This document shows, piece after piece, positions 26,199 through 35,010 of a stretch of 64,000 nucleotides of DNA. A program made the translations under genes and the position numbers. Within the stretch, counting starts at the first letter, position 1. Each line of letters starts with the position of its first letter. The notes below the pieces were generated by a model, which ran no database searches, had not been told where the DNA came from, and was given only the letters and a program-made list of their open reading frames with translations. Location: assembly GCF_003985145.1 (NCBI RefSeq), contig NZ_ML133538.1:17424-81423 (forward strand), read 5' to 3'. Source of the DNA: Rhizobium anhuiense. GTDB taxonomy: Bacteria; Pseudomonadota; Alphaproteobacteria; Rhizobiales; Rhizobiaceae.

Positions 26199-27273
26199 AC
26201 TTGAAAAACGCCCCGACGTCTCGAAGCTCTACGCTTTCGTCTCGCCGCTCCTGGCCCTTGTCCTGACGCTGGCCTTTGGCGCCATCATGTTCGCCATGCT
26301 CGGCAAGGACCCGGTCGAGGCCCTCGACGCCTTTTTCATCGAGCCGCTGCTCGAGGTCTGGTCGCTGCACGAATTGGCGATCAAGGCCGGTCCGCTGATC
26401 CTGATCGCCGTCGGCCTTGCCGTCTGCTACCGCTCGAACAATTGGAATATCGGCGCCGAAGGCCAGTTCACCATCGGCGCCATCACCGGTTCCTATCTGC
26501 CGATCGTCTTCTACGACTGGCATTCACCGCTGGTGCTGCCGCTGATGCTGATCCTTGGTGCATTTGGCGGTGCGCTTTTTGCCGCCATTCCGGCGCTGCT
26601 GAAGGCGCATTTCAACACCAATGAGATCCTGACATCGCTGATGCTGGTCTATATCGCCCAGCTCTTCCTCGACTGGCTGATCCGCGGCGCCTGGCGCGAT
26701 CCGAAGGGCTTCAATTTTCCGGTCTCGCGTGATTTCGCACCGGAAGCGGTGCTGCCGGCGATCTGGGAAGAATCTGGCCGCGCCCATTGGGCCTTCATCT
26801 TCGCCATCATTGCGGCGATCGGCGTCTGGTTCATGCTGCGCTATACGCTGAAAGGTTTCGAGATCGTCGTGCTCGGCCAATCCGAGCGGGCAGGGCGCTT
26901 TGCCGGCTTCTCGTCGAAGAAGATGATCTGGTTCAGCTTTCTCTTTTCGGGCGCGCTGGCTGGCCTTGCCGGCATCAGCGAGGTCTCCGGCTCGATCGGC
27001 CATCTGCAGCCGGCAATCTCGCCGGGCTACGGCTTCACCGCCATCATCGTCGCCTTCCTCGGCCGCCTCAATCCGCTCGGCATCATCGCATCCGGCCTGG
27101 TGCTGGCGCTGACCTATCTCGGCGGCGAGGCAGCACAGCTTTCGCTCGGCGTTTCCGACAAGGTCACCCGCGTCTTCCAGGGGCTGCTGCTGTTCTTCGT
27201 GCTCTCCTGCGATACGCTGATCTATTACAAAATCCGCATTGTCTGGTCGCGGTTAAGGGGTGGGGCGGCATGA
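26188..27273 (+). CDS. Nucleoside/BMP-type ABC importer permease 1
   Basis: The 361-residue membrane protein has a long first TM region (residues 12-38), about nine further hydrophobic stretches, and the family sequence NNWNIGAEGQFTIGAITGSY at about 84-103, followed later by GFTAIIVAFLGRLNPLGIIA. This is the YufP-type permease. It overlaps the ATPase gene by 11 bases and the second permease gene by four. Confidence 0.88.
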   Translation: MRIELEKRPDVSKLYAFVSPLLALVLTLAFGAIMFAMLGKDPVEALDAFFIEPLLEVWSLHELAIKAGPLILIAVGLAVCYRSNNWNIGAEGQFTIGAITGSYLPIVFYDWHSPLVLPLMLILGAFGGALFAAIPALLKAHFNTNEILTSLMLVYIAQLFLDWLIRGAWRDPKGFNFPVSRDFAPEAVLPAIWEESGRAHWAFIFAIIAAIGVWFMLRYTLKGFEIVVLGQSERAGRFAGFSSKKMIWFSFLFSGALAGLAGISEVSGSIGHLQPAISPGYGFTAIIVAFLGRLNPLGIIASGLVLALTYLGGEAAQLSLGVSDKVTRVFQGLLLFFVLSCDTLIYYKIRIVWSRLRGGAA

Positions 27274-28190
27274 GCATCTTCGAAGCCATTCTGCTGACCG
27301 TCATCACCGCCTCGACGCCGCTCGTCATCGCGGCACTCGGCGAACTCGTGACCGAGCGCTCCGGCGTTCTCAATCTCGGTGTCGAGGGCATGATGATCAT
27401 GGGCGCGGTTGCTGCTTTTGCCGGTGCGCAGAACTCGGGCTCGCCCTATATCGGCATTGTCTGCGGCATTGCGGCGGGTGCGCTGTTTTCTCTCCTGTTC
27501 GCCTTCCTGACGCTGACGCTGGTGGCAAATCAGGTGGCGACCGGGCTGGCGCTCACCCTACTCGGCCTCGGCGCATCCGGCATGCTCGGCGAAGCCTATG
27601 TCAGCGTGCCCGGCATCCGGCTTGGAGAGATCGTCATTCCCGTCCTGTCGGATATTCCGGTCGTCGGCCACGTTCTCTTCAGCCAGGATCTGATCTTCTA
27701 CCTGTCGATCGCGCTTGTGGTTGGCGTCAGCTGGTTCCTGTTTCGCAGCCGGACCGGGTTGAAGCTCAGGGCGATCGGCGACAATCACGGTTCGGCCCAT
27801 GCGCTCGGCATTCACGTCATCCGCACGCGCTACCTGGCGGTGATGTTCGGGGGCGCCTGCGCCGGTCTTGCCGGCGCGCAGCTTTCGCTGGTTTACACAC
27901 CGCAATGGGCCGAGAACATGTCGGCCGGCCGCGGCTGGATCACTCTGGCGCTGGTGGTCTTCGCCTCTTGGCGGCCATGGCGGGTCTTTGCCGGCGGCTA
28001 TCTCTTCGGCGCGGTCACCATCCTGCAGCTTCACGCGCAGGCCTTCGGTCTCGGCATTCCCTCGCAGTTCCTCTCGATGCTGCCCTATGCCGCGACTATT
28101 GTGGTTCTCATCATCATTTCCCATAATCGGCGTACGACGTTGATCAACACGCCCGCGTCGCTCGGAAAAGCCTTCGTACCGGAGCGATAA
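27270..28190 (+). CDS. Nucleoside/BMP-type ABC importer permease 2
   Basis: This 306-residue permease is the YufQ-type partner: SGVLNLGVEGMMIMGAVAAF at about 31-50 and many hydrophobic helices. The ATG at 27270 overlaps the stop of the first permease (ATGA); the frame continues upstream only as a shadow. The C-terminal half carries RGWITLALVVFASWRPWRVF, a conserved stretch of the family. Confidence 0.88.
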   Translation: MSIFEAILLTVITASTPLVIAALGELVTERSGVLNLGVEGMMIMGAVAAFAGAQNSGSPYIGIVCGIAAGALFSLLFAFLTLTLVANQVATGLALTLLGLGASGMLGEAYVSVPGIRLGEIVIPVLSDIPVVGHVLFSQDLIFYLSIALVVGVSWFLFRSRTGLKLRAIGDNHGSAHALGIHVIRTRYLAVMFGGACAGLAGAQLSLVYTPQWAENMSAGRGWITLALVVFASWRPWRVFAGGYLFGAVTILQLHAQAFGLGIPSQFLSMLPYAATIVVLIIISHNRRTTLINTPASLGKAFVPER

Positions 28191-28243
28191 AGCAACAACA
28201 CAAGACGGGTTTCCGGAATAACTTCAAACCAACAGGGGTCACC

Positions 28244-29320
28244 ATGAAGAAGTTCGCATTCGCCCTTGCCGCCTCGGCTGCCGCCGTGATTGGCATCTCT
28301 TCCGCCGCTCAGGCCGCTGACAAGACGAAGATCTGCTTCGTCTATGTCGGTTCGCATACCGACGGCGGTTATTCGCAGGCCCACGATCTCGGCCGTCAGC
28401 AGGTCCAGGCCGAGTTCGGCGACAAGATCGAAACGCCTTACCTCGAAAACGTGCCGGAAGGCCCGGATGCCGAGCGCGCCATCGAGCGCCTTGCCCGTTC
28501 CGGCTGCAAGCTGATCTTCACGACGTCCTTCGGCTTCATGGATGCGACGGTCAAGGTCGCCGCCAAGTTCCCTGACGTCAAGTTCGAGCACGGCACCGGC
28601 TATAAGGCCGGCCCGAATCTGGCGACCTACAACTCGCGCTTCTACGAGGGCCGCTACATCCTCGGCCAGATCGCCGCGAAGACCTCGAAGAATCACGGGG
28701 CGGCCTACATCGCCTCCTTCCCGATTCCTGAAGTCGTGATGGGCATCAACTCCTTCGAGCAGGGCGCCAAGTCGATCGATCCGAGCTTCAAGCTGAAGGT
28801 CATCTGGGTCAATACCTGGTTCGACCCCGGCAAGGAAGCCGATGCCGCCAAGGCGATGATCGACCAGGGCGTCGACGTTTTGACCCAGCACACTGATACG
28901 ACTGCGCCGATGCAGGTTGCCGAAGAGCGCGGCATTCACGCCTTCGGTCAGGCGTCGGACATGATCGCAGCCGGCCCGAAGGCACAGCTGACGGCGATCG
29001 TCGATACCTGGGGTACCTATTACTCCAAGCGCGTTCACGCGCTTCTGGACGGCACCTGGAAGTCCGAGCAGAGCTGGGATGGCCTGAAGGACGGCATCCT
29101 GAAGATGGCGCCGTACACGAACATGCCTGACGACGTGAAGAAGATGGCCGAGGAGACCGAAGCCAAAATCAAGTCCGGCGAACTGCATCCCTTCACCGGC
29201 CCGATCAACAAGCAGGACGGCACACCTTGGCTGAAGGCCGGCGAAAAGGCCGACGACGGTACGCTGCTCGGCATGAACTTCTACGTCGAAGGCGTCGACG
29301 ACAAGCTGCCCGCGCAATAA
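28244..29320 (+). CDS. BMP-family ABC importer binding protein
   Basis: The 358-residue periplasmic protein has a signal peptide of about 24 residues ending AQA-ADK. The mature part opens KICFVYVGSHTDGGYSQAHDLGR, as in Bmp/PnrA-type nucleoside-binding proteins, and has the repeated Rossmann-like lobes of that class. A related subgroup binds purine derivatives, so a nucleoside or nucleobase ligand is the best guess, not proven. AGGGG precedes the ATG. A strong terminator follows 25 bases after the stop and closes the operon. Confidence 0.88.
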   Translation: MKKFAFALAASAAAVIGISSAAQAADKTKICFVYVGSHTDGGYSQAHDLGRQQVQAEFGDKIETPYLENVPEGPDAERAIERLARSGCKLIFTTSFGFMDATVKVAAKFPDVKFEHGTGYKAGPNLATYNSRFYEGRYILGQIAAKTSKNHGAAYIASFPIPEVVMGINSFEQGAKSIDPSFKLKVIWVNTWFDPGKEADAAKAMIDQGVDVLTQHTDTTAPMQVAEERGIHAFGQASDMIAAGPKAQLTAIVDTWGTYYSKRVHALLDGTWKSEQSWDGLKDGILKMAPYTNMPDDVKKMAEETEAKIKSGELHPFTGPINKQDGTPWLKAGEKADDGTLLGMNFYVEGVDDKLPAQ

Positions 29321-29345
29321 GCCGCATTCAATTCGCAGTTGCGAA

Positions 29346-29373
29346 GGGCGCCCCCTGTGGGCGCTCTTTTTTT
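29346..29373 (+). terminator. Intrinsic terminator after the BMP importer operon
   Basis: GCGCCC at 29348-29353 pairs with GGGCGC at 29359-29364 around CCTGT, with extra closing pairs outside, followed by TCTTTTTTT. It separates the BMP importer from the ytf operon. Confidence 0.85.
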
Positions 29374-29406
29374 GCTGCAGCGCATCCCAAGATTCCGATT
29401 TACAAA

Positions 29407-29415
29407 AGTAATACT
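29407..29415. promoter_or_regulatory. Possible FadR-type half-site upstream of ytfQ
   Basis: AGTAATACT is a 9-bp palindrome with one central base and fits the GT-N3-AC core of many FadR-family operators. It lies in the AT-rich stretch 50 bases before ytfQ, where the promoter is expected. The regulator encoded at 34037-34846 is the candidate ligand; the match is short and weak. Confidence 0.3.
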
Positions 29416-29464
29416 ATATGATTTTTTGACCCTGCGCCGCGAGATGCGGCATTGGGAGGAAATC

Positions 29465-30427
29465 ATGAAATTGAAGACTGCACTTTTGAGTGCCACGATT
29501 CTGGCTGCCTGCATGTTCGGTTCGGCTTCGGCCGCCGGCCTCACTGTCGGCTTCTCGCAGATCGGCTCGGAATCGGGCTGGCGTGCGGCTGAAACGACCG
29601 TGACCAAGGAGCAGGCCAAGAAGCGCGGCATCGATCTGAAATTTGCCGATGCGCAGCAGAAGCAGGAAAACCAGATCAAGGCTCTGCGTTCCTTCATTGC
29701 TCAGGGCGTCGATGCCATTCTCATTGCTCCGGTCGTCGAAACCGGCTGGGACGACGTTCTCAAGGAAGCCAAGGAAGCCAAGATTCCGGTCATCCTTCTC
29801 GACCGTACCATCAAGGCTCCCGACGATCTGTACCTGACGGCGGTCACCTCCGACCTGGTCCATGAAGGCAAGGTTGCAGGCGACTTCCTGGTCAAGACCG
29901 TCGGCGACAAGAAGTGCAACGTCGTCGAGCTGCAGGGCACCACCGGTTCTTCGCCGGCCATCGCCCGCAAGAAGGGCTTCGAAGAGGCTCTTGCCGGCCA
30001 CGACAACCTGAAGATCGTTCGTAGCCAGACCGGTGACTTCACCCGCACCAAGGGCAAGGAAGTCATGGAAAGCTTCCTGAAGGCCGAGAACGGCGGCAAG
30101 GATATCTGCGCTCTCTACGCCCATAACGACGATATGGCGGTCGGCGCCATCCAGGCGATCAAGGAAGCCGGCCTGAAGCCCGGCAAGGATATCCTCGTCG
30201 TCTCCATCGACGCCGTGCCTGACATTTTCAAGGCCATGTCGGAAGGTGAGGCCAATGCCACGGTCGAGCTGACGCCGAATATGGCAGGTCCGGCCTTCGA
30301 TGCGCTCGATGCCTACCTGAAGGACAAGAAGGCTCCGGCGAAATGGATCCAGACCGAGTCCAAGCTCTACACGCCTGCCGACGACCCGATGAAGGTCTAT
30401 GAAGAGAAGAAGGGTCAGGGCTACTGA
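29465..30427 (+). CDS. ytfQ: Galactofuranose-type ABC importer binding protein
   Basis: The 320-residue periplasmic protein has a signal peptide of about 23 residues (ASA-AGL). The mature sequence is very close to E. coli YtfQ as I recall it: LTVGFSQIGSESGWRAAET, ADAQQKQENQIKALRSF, QGVDAILIAPVVETGW, TGDFTRTKGKEVMESF and ATVELTPNMAGPAFDAL. E. coli YtfQ binds galactofuranose. The ATG at 29465 follows GGGAGGAAATC. Whether the rhizobial protein keeps that ligand is inference. Confidence 0.9.
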   Translation: MKLKTALLSATILAACMFGSASAAGLTVGFSQIGSESGWRAAETTVTKEQAKKRGIDLKFADAQQKQENQIKALRSFIAQGVDAILIAPVVETGWDDVLKEAKEAKIPVILLDRTIKAPDDLYLTAVTSDLVHEGKVAGDFLVKTVGDKKCNVVELQGTTGSSPAIARKKGFEEALAGHDNLKIVRSQTGDFTRTKGKEVMESFLKAENGGKDICALYAHNDDMAVGAIQAIKEAGLKPGKDILVVSIDAVPDIFKAMSEGEANATVELTPNMAGPAFDALDAYLKDKKAPAKWIQTESKLYTPADDPMKVYEEKKGQGY

Positions 30428-30439
30428 TTGAACCTGGAA

Positions 30440-30468
30440 CCGCACCGGCCCATCATGGACCGGTGCGG
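30440..30468 (+). other. Intercistronic hairpin after ytfQ
   Basis: CCGCACCGG at 30440-30448 pairs perfectly with CCGGTGCGG at 30460-30468. There is no T-run. Placement right after a binding-protein gene suggests a 3'-end stabiliser of the ytfQ message, as described for other importer operons. Confidence 0.6.
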
Positions 30469-30483
30469 AACTGCCGGTGCCGG

Positions 30484-30504
30484 CCGGGCATCATGCCCGG
30501 TTTT
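30484..30504 (+). terminator. Weak terminator/attenuator hairpin between ytfQ and ytfR
   Basis: CCGGGCA at 30484-30490 pairs with TGCCCGG at 30494-30500 around TCA, followed by TTTT. The short U-tract suggests partial termination, which would lower expression of the ATPase and permeases relative to the binding protein. Confidence 0.55.
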
Positions 30505-30545
30505 GGCACAGGCGTAAGGCGCAATATCAGGAAACAGCAGCCCTC

Positions 30546-32069
30546 ATGGTTCACAATTTCGAGAATATTCTCGCAGCCTCCGGCATATCGAAATTCTTCC
30601 CCGGCGCCGTCGCCCTGGATAAGGTGGATTTCACGCTGCGCCGTGGCGAGGTTCATGCATTGCTCGGCGAAAACGGCGCCGGCAAATCGACGCTGATCAA
30701 GTGCATCACCGGCGCCTACCATCGTGACGAAGGCAGCCTGATGCTGGACGGCCAGGAAATCAATCCGGCCAATACGCTCGCCGCCCAGAAGCTCGGCATC
30801 GGCACGGTCTACCAGGAGGTCAATCTCCTTTCCAATCTGAGCGTCGCCGAAAATCTCTTTCTCGGACGCCAGCCGAGGCGTTTCGGCATGACCGACGTCA
30901 GGGCGATGAACCGCAAGGCGCGCGATCTGCTTGCCGGCTATGGCATCGATATCGACGTCACCGCCGAACTCAGCCGTTTCTCCGTCGCCGTCCAGCAAGT
31001 GGTTGCCATCGCCCGTGCCGTTGATCTCTCAGGCAAGGTACTGATCCTCGATGAGCCGACGGCAAGCCTCGACAATCAGGAGGTGGCGCTGCTCTTCCGC
31101 ATCATCGAGGACCTGAAGCAGCGTGGGCTGGGCATCGTCTTTATCACCCATTTTCTCGAGCAGGTCTATGCGATCAGCGACCGGATCACCGTGCTGCGCA
31201 ACGGCAAGCTCGTCGGCACCCGTGACGCTGCCGATCTGCCGCGCCAGGGCCTGATCGCCATGATGCTCGGCCGCGAACTGGCGCATGTCGAGGAGGCGGT
31301 GAAGGAACGCAGCCACGCGGCAGGCGAAGTCCGATACCGTTTTTCAGGCTACGGCAAACGCGGCAAAGTCAAACCCTTCGACCTTGAGGTGCGGGCCGGA
31401 GAGGTGGTCGGCATTGCCGGACTGCTCGGCTCCGGCCGGACCGAAACCGCCGAACTCCTGTTCGGCATCGAACACGCCGACAGCGGCAGCGCCACGATCG
31501 ACGGCCAGCCTGTGACGCTTTCGAGCCCGCGCGCCGCAATCGAAAAGGACTTTGGCTTCTGCCCCGAGGACCGCAAGACCGATGGCATCATCGGCGACCT
31601 GTCGATCAGGGAAAACATCGCGCTTGCGCTGCAGGCCCGCCGCGGCTGGACCCGGCCGCTCTCGCGCGCCGAACAGAACGCGCTCGCCGACCGCTACATC
31701 AAGGCGCTCGATATCCGCACCACCGATCGCGAAAAGCCGATTCGCCTGCTTTCCGGCGGCAATCAGCAGAAGGCGATCCTCGCCCGCTGGTTGGCGACCA
31801 ATCCGAAGTTTCTGATCCTCGACGAGCCGACCCGCGGCATCGATGTCGGCGCCCATGCCGAGATCATCAAGCTGATCGAAGAGCTCTGTGCCGGCGGCAT
31901 GTCGCTGATCGTGATTTCCTCGGAACTTGAAGAGCTTGTCGCCTATAGTTCACGTGTCATCGTCCTTCGCGACCGGCAGCATATCGCCGAATTGACAGGC
32001 GAACGTATCACGGCCGCCGGCATCGTCGAAGCCATTGCCGCCGCCGAACATAAGATGGAGGAGGCATGA
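30546..32069 (+). CDS. ytfR: Galactofuranose-type ABC importer ATPase (double domain)
   Basis: The 507-residue protein has two ABC domains of the sugar class CUT2: Walker A GENGAGKST, Walker B VLILDEPTASLD and H-loop VFITHFLEQV in the first; GLLGSGRTETAE, LSGGNQQKAILARWL and FLILDEPTRGIDVGAH in the second. The first signature is degenerate (FSVAVQQVVAIARAV), as in YtfR relatives. The ATG at 30546 (MVHNFENIL) is preferred to an in-frame start at 30477 that lies inside the intercistronic hairpins. Confidence 0.88.
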   Translation: MVHNFENILAASGISKFFPGAVALDKVDFTLRRGEVHALLGENGAGKSTLIKCITGAYHRDEGSLMLDGQEINPANTLAAQKLGIGTVYQEVNLLSNLSVAENLFLGRQPRRFGMTDVRAMNRKARDLLAGYGIDIDVTAELSRFSVAVQQVVAIARAVDLSGKVLILDEPTASLDNQEVALLFRIIEDLKQRGLGIVFITHFLEQVYAISDRITVLRNGKLVGTRDAADLPRQGLIAMMLGRELAHVEEAVKERSHAAGEVRYRFSGYGKRGKVKPFDLEVRAGEVVGIAGLLGSGRTETAELLFGIEHADSGSATIDGQPVTLSSPRAAIEKDFGFCPEDRKTDGIIGDLSIRENIALALQARRGWTRPLSRAEQNALADRYIKALDIRTTDREKPIRLLSGGNQQKAILARWLATNPKFLILDEPTRGIDVGAHAEIIKLIEELCAGGMSLIVISSELEELVAYSSRVIVLRDRQHIAELTGERITAAGIVEAIAAAEHKMEEA

Positions 32070-33079
32070 GGTCCTCGCTGAAGGCGCTGGCCTATCGCCT
32101 GGCGCCGCAATTGATTGCGCTTGTTGTCATTCTTTTGTTGAATTTCATCACGTCGCCGCAGTTTTTTAATGTCGTGGTTCAAAATGACCGGCTGTATGGC
32201 AGCCTGATCGATGTGCTCAACCGCGGCGCGCCGGTGGCGCTGCTGGCGATCGGCATGACGCTGGTGATTGCCACCAAGGGCATCGACCTTTCCGTCGGTG
32301 CGGTCATCGCGATCTGCGGCGCTGTCGCCGCATCGTCGATTGTGTCTGGAAATTCAGTTGCTTATACCGTTATCCTAACGCTTTTTATTGGGCTTGCCTG
32401 CGGCGTCTGGAACGGTTTTCTGGTGGCTGTCCTCAACATCCAGCCGATCATTGCGACGCTGGTGCTGATGGTGGCCGGCCGCGGCATCGCCCAGCTCATC
32501 ACCGAAGGCGCCATCCTGACCTTCAACGATGACGGGCTGACCTTCTTCGGCAGCGGTTCGCTGCTGCTTCTGCCGATGCCTGTCGTCACCTGGATTCTCG
32601 TCGGCCTGCTCGTCATTTTGCTTGTCCGCCGCACGGCGCTCGGCATGCTGATCGAGGCCGTCGGAATCAATCGCCGCGCCAGCACGCTCTCCGGCATTCA
32701 GACGCCGGTACTGCTGATGGCTGTCTATATGCTGAGCGGCCTCTGCGCCTCGATTGCAGGCGTCATCGTCGCCGCCGACATCAAGGGCGCCGATGCCAAT
32801 AATGCCGGCCTCTGGCTGGAACTCGACGCCATCCTCGCCGTCGTCGTCGGCGGCAATTCTCTGCTCGGCGGCCGTTTCAGCATTCTCGGATCGCTGATCG
32901 GCGCGATGATCATCCAGGCGGTGAATACAGGCATCCTGTCTTCCGGCTTCCCGCCCGAATTCAACCTGATCATCAAGGCCGTCATCATTATCGTCATCCT
33001 CGTCATCCAGTCGCCGGCGGTGCAATCGCTCGCTATCTTTGCCAGCCGCCGGCAGGGCGGAAGGGAGCAGTCGAAATGA
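32066..33079 (+). CDS. ytfT: Galactofuranose-type ABC importer permease YtfT
   Basis: This 337-residue membrane protein belongs to the CUT2 permease family, with about nine hydrophobic segments and the conserved AIGMTLVIATKGIDLSVGAV at about 62-81. Its start overlaps the ATPase stop (ATGA) and its stop overlaps yjfF in the same way. The pair with yjfF matches the two-permease layout of the E. coli ytfQRT-yjfF operon. Confidence 0.88.
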   Translation: MRSSLKALAYRLAPQLIALVVILLLNFITSPQFFNVVVQNDRLYGSLIDVLNRGAPVALLAIGMTLVIATKGIDLSVGAVIAICGAVAASSIVSGNSVAYTVILTLFIGLACGVWNGFLVAVLNIQPIIATLVLMVAGRGIAQLITEGAILTFNDDGLTFFGSGSLLLLPMPVVTWILVGLLVILLVRRTALGMLIEAVGINRRASTLSGIQTPVLLMAVYMLSGLCASIAGVIVAADIKGADANNAGLWLELDAILAVVVGGNSLLGGRFSILGSLIGAMIIQAVNTGILSSGFPPEFNLIIKAVIIIVILVIQSPAVQSLAIFASRRQGGREQSK

Positions 33080-34044
33080 ACTCCAAATACCTGCCGCTGC
33101 TTGCGACCATCGTCATCTTCGTGCTCGCCTATGCCGGCTGCACGCTGCAATATCCGAACATGCTGTCGACGCGCGTCATCGGCAATCTCCTGACCGACAA
33201 TGCCTTTCTCGGCATCGCCGCCGTCGGCATGACCTTTGTCATCATCTCCGGCGGCATCGATCTGTCGATCGGTTCGGTCATCGCCTTCACCGGCGTCTTC
33301 CTTGCGGTGATCCTGCAGAACACCTCGATCCATCCGCTGCTCGCCTTCGCCCTCGTGCTCGTCATCACCACTGCCTTTGGCGGTATCATGGGCGCGATCA
33401 TCCACTATCTCGACATGCCGGCCTTCATCGTTACGCTCGCCGGCATGTTCCTGGCGCGCGGCATGGCTTTCGTGCTGTCGATCGACAGCATCCCGATCGA
33501 TAACGAATATTATTCGACGCTGACGAGCCTCTATTACCGTCTGCCCGGCGGCGGCCGGCTGACGCTGATCGGCGGCATCATGCTTCTGGTCTTTGCCGTC
33601 GGCATCTTCATCGCCCAGCGCACCCGCTTCGGCACCAATGTCTATGCCCTCGGCGGCGGTCCGCAGACGGCGCGGCTGATGGGCGTGCCGGTCGGCCGTA
33701 CGACGATCCAGATCTACGCGCTGTCGGGTTTTCTTGCGGGTCTATCCGGAATCGTTTTTTCGCTATACACCTCTGCTGGATATTCCCTTGCAGCAGTCGG
33801 CGTCGAGCTCGATGCGATCGCGGCAGTCGTCATTGGAGGGACGCTGCTGACCGGGGGAGCGGGATTCGTGGCGGGAACCTTGATCGGTATCCTGATCCAG
33901 GGGCTCATTCAGACCTACATCACCTTCGACGGCACGCTGTCGAGCTGGTGGACCAAGATCCTGATCGGCCTCCTGCTGTTTGCATTCATTCTGATGCAGA
34001 AGGCTATCCTGTTCCTTTCCAGTCTGAACAAGAGGTATGCCTGA
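33076..34044 (+). CDS. yjfF: Galactofuranose-type ABC importer permease YjfF
   Basis: The 322-residue protein is the second CUT2 permease: AVGMTFVIISGGIDLSIGSV near residues 53-72, a conserved AGMFLARGMAFVLS stretch, and a C-terminal VVIGGTLLTGGAGFVAGTLIG. The stop lies inside the start region of the regulator gene, an 8-base overlap. Confidence 0.88.
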   Translation: MNSKYLPLLATIVIFVLAYAGCTLQYPNMLSTRVIGNLLTDNAFLGIAAVGMTFVIISGGIDLSIGSVIAFTGVFLAVILQNTSIHPLLAFALVLVITTAFGGIMGAIIHYLDMPAFIVTLAGMFLARGMAFVLSIDSIPIDNEYYSTLTSLYYRLPGGGRLTLIGGIMLLVFAVGIFIAQRTRFGTNVYALGGGPQTARLMGVPVGRTTIQIYALSGFLAGLSGIVFSLYTSAGYSLAAVGVELDAIAAVVIGGTLLTGGAGFVAGTLIGILIQGLIQTYITFDGTLSSWWTKILIGLLLFAFILMQKAILFLSSLNKRYA

Positions 34045-34846
34045 GGGGGAGACGGATCGCTTGCGCAACAAATTGGACGAGACACGGAAGACCGGACGCA
34101 GAACCCGGACGAGCCATGCGCAGGTGGTCGATGAGCTCGGCAAGGCGATCGTTGCCGGCACCTATCCTGTCGGCTCGATCCTGCCGGGCGATACGGAACT
34201 GGCGCAACGCTTCAAAGTGTCCCGCACCGTGTTGCGCGAGACGATGAAGACGCTCGCCGCCAAGGGCATGGTCGTCGCCAAGGCGCGGGTCGGCACACGT
34301 GTGACCGAAAAGAACCTCTGGAACATGTTCGACAGCGAGATCATCGCCTGGCACTTCGACAACGGCGTGACGGAAGAATTCCTGCTGCAGCTTTATGATA
34401 TCCGCCTCGCTGTCGAACCCTTCGCCGCCAGTCTCGTCGCCGAACGGGCGAATGCCGAGGATATCGAGACGCTGCGGGGGCTGGCGCTCGATATGGCGGC
34501 AAGCGGCCATACGGCCGACAGCCTGGCGCTCGCCGACCTTCGTTTCCACCTGGCGATCGCCGAAGCCTCGCACAATCCCTTCATGCGCACCTTGGGCAGC
34601 CTCATCGAAGCGGCCCTCGTCGGCATGTTCCGGATGAGCACACCGCCAACCGAAAACGGCTTCGCCAATATCGCCGACACCCATATGCGCATCGTCGATG
34701 CCATCGTTTCCGGCGATAGCGCTGCCGCGCGCCGCGCAATGGAGGACGTCATCCTGGACGGCCGCCATCATGTGCACGAGGCCTTCGCGGCTCGCGGTTC
34801 GGAGGCTGTGACAGGGCCGATTTCGGCGGCAATTTCACCTTTGTGA
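34037..34846 (+). CDS. FadR/GntR-family regulator of the ytf operon
   Basis: The 269-residue protein has a GntR winged helix (LPGDTELAQRFKVSRTVLRE, about 49-68) and a helical FCD domain. It overlaps yjfF by eight bases, so it is the last gene of the ytfQRT-yjfF operon and probably controls it by feedback. The sequence is of the DgoR-like type that often senses sugar acids or sugars. The effector cannot be read. The first residues before RTRTSHAQVVDEL are poorly conserved, so a later start is possible. Confidence 0.85.
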   Translation: MPEGETDRLRNKLDETRKTGRRTRTSHAQVVDELGKAIVAGTYPVGSILPGDTELAQRFKVSRTVLRETMKTLAAKGMVVAKARVGTRVTEKNLWNMFDSEIIAWHFDNGVTEEFLLQLYDIRLAVEPFAASLVAERANAEDIETLRGLALDMAASGHTADSLALADLRFHLAIAEASHNPFMRTLGSLIEAALVGMFRMSTPPTENGFANIADTHMRIVDAIVSGDSAAARRAMEDVILDGRHHVHEAFAARGSEAVTGPISAAISPL

Positions 34847-34861
34847 AGGTTCTGCCTATCG

Positions 34862-34966
34862 ACAGCGCCAGGCGTTTCTTCAGGCGCGCAAGGCACGCTG
34901 CGGCACTCTGAACTGCTGTGCAATTTTATCCTCAAATCGATTCCGATTTCAGGAATTATGCAGTAA
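34862..34966 (-). repeat. About 105-base intergenic repeat, copy A
   Basis: Read on the minus strand this unit matches 49783-49887: CTGCATAATTCCT, AAATCGGAA, GATTT, AAAATT, then a block around GCGTGCC/GCGCGC and a terminal GGCGCTGT. Internal inverted repeats (ATCGATT/AATCGGAT-like and GCGCGC-rich) would fold. It fills most of the gap before glmU. It resembles the RIME-type intergenic elements of rhizobia. Confidence 0.7.
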
Positions 34967-35010
34967 GAGGCAACAAAGCCGCCTCATGGCGCGGATTCGC
35001 GGAGCACATC

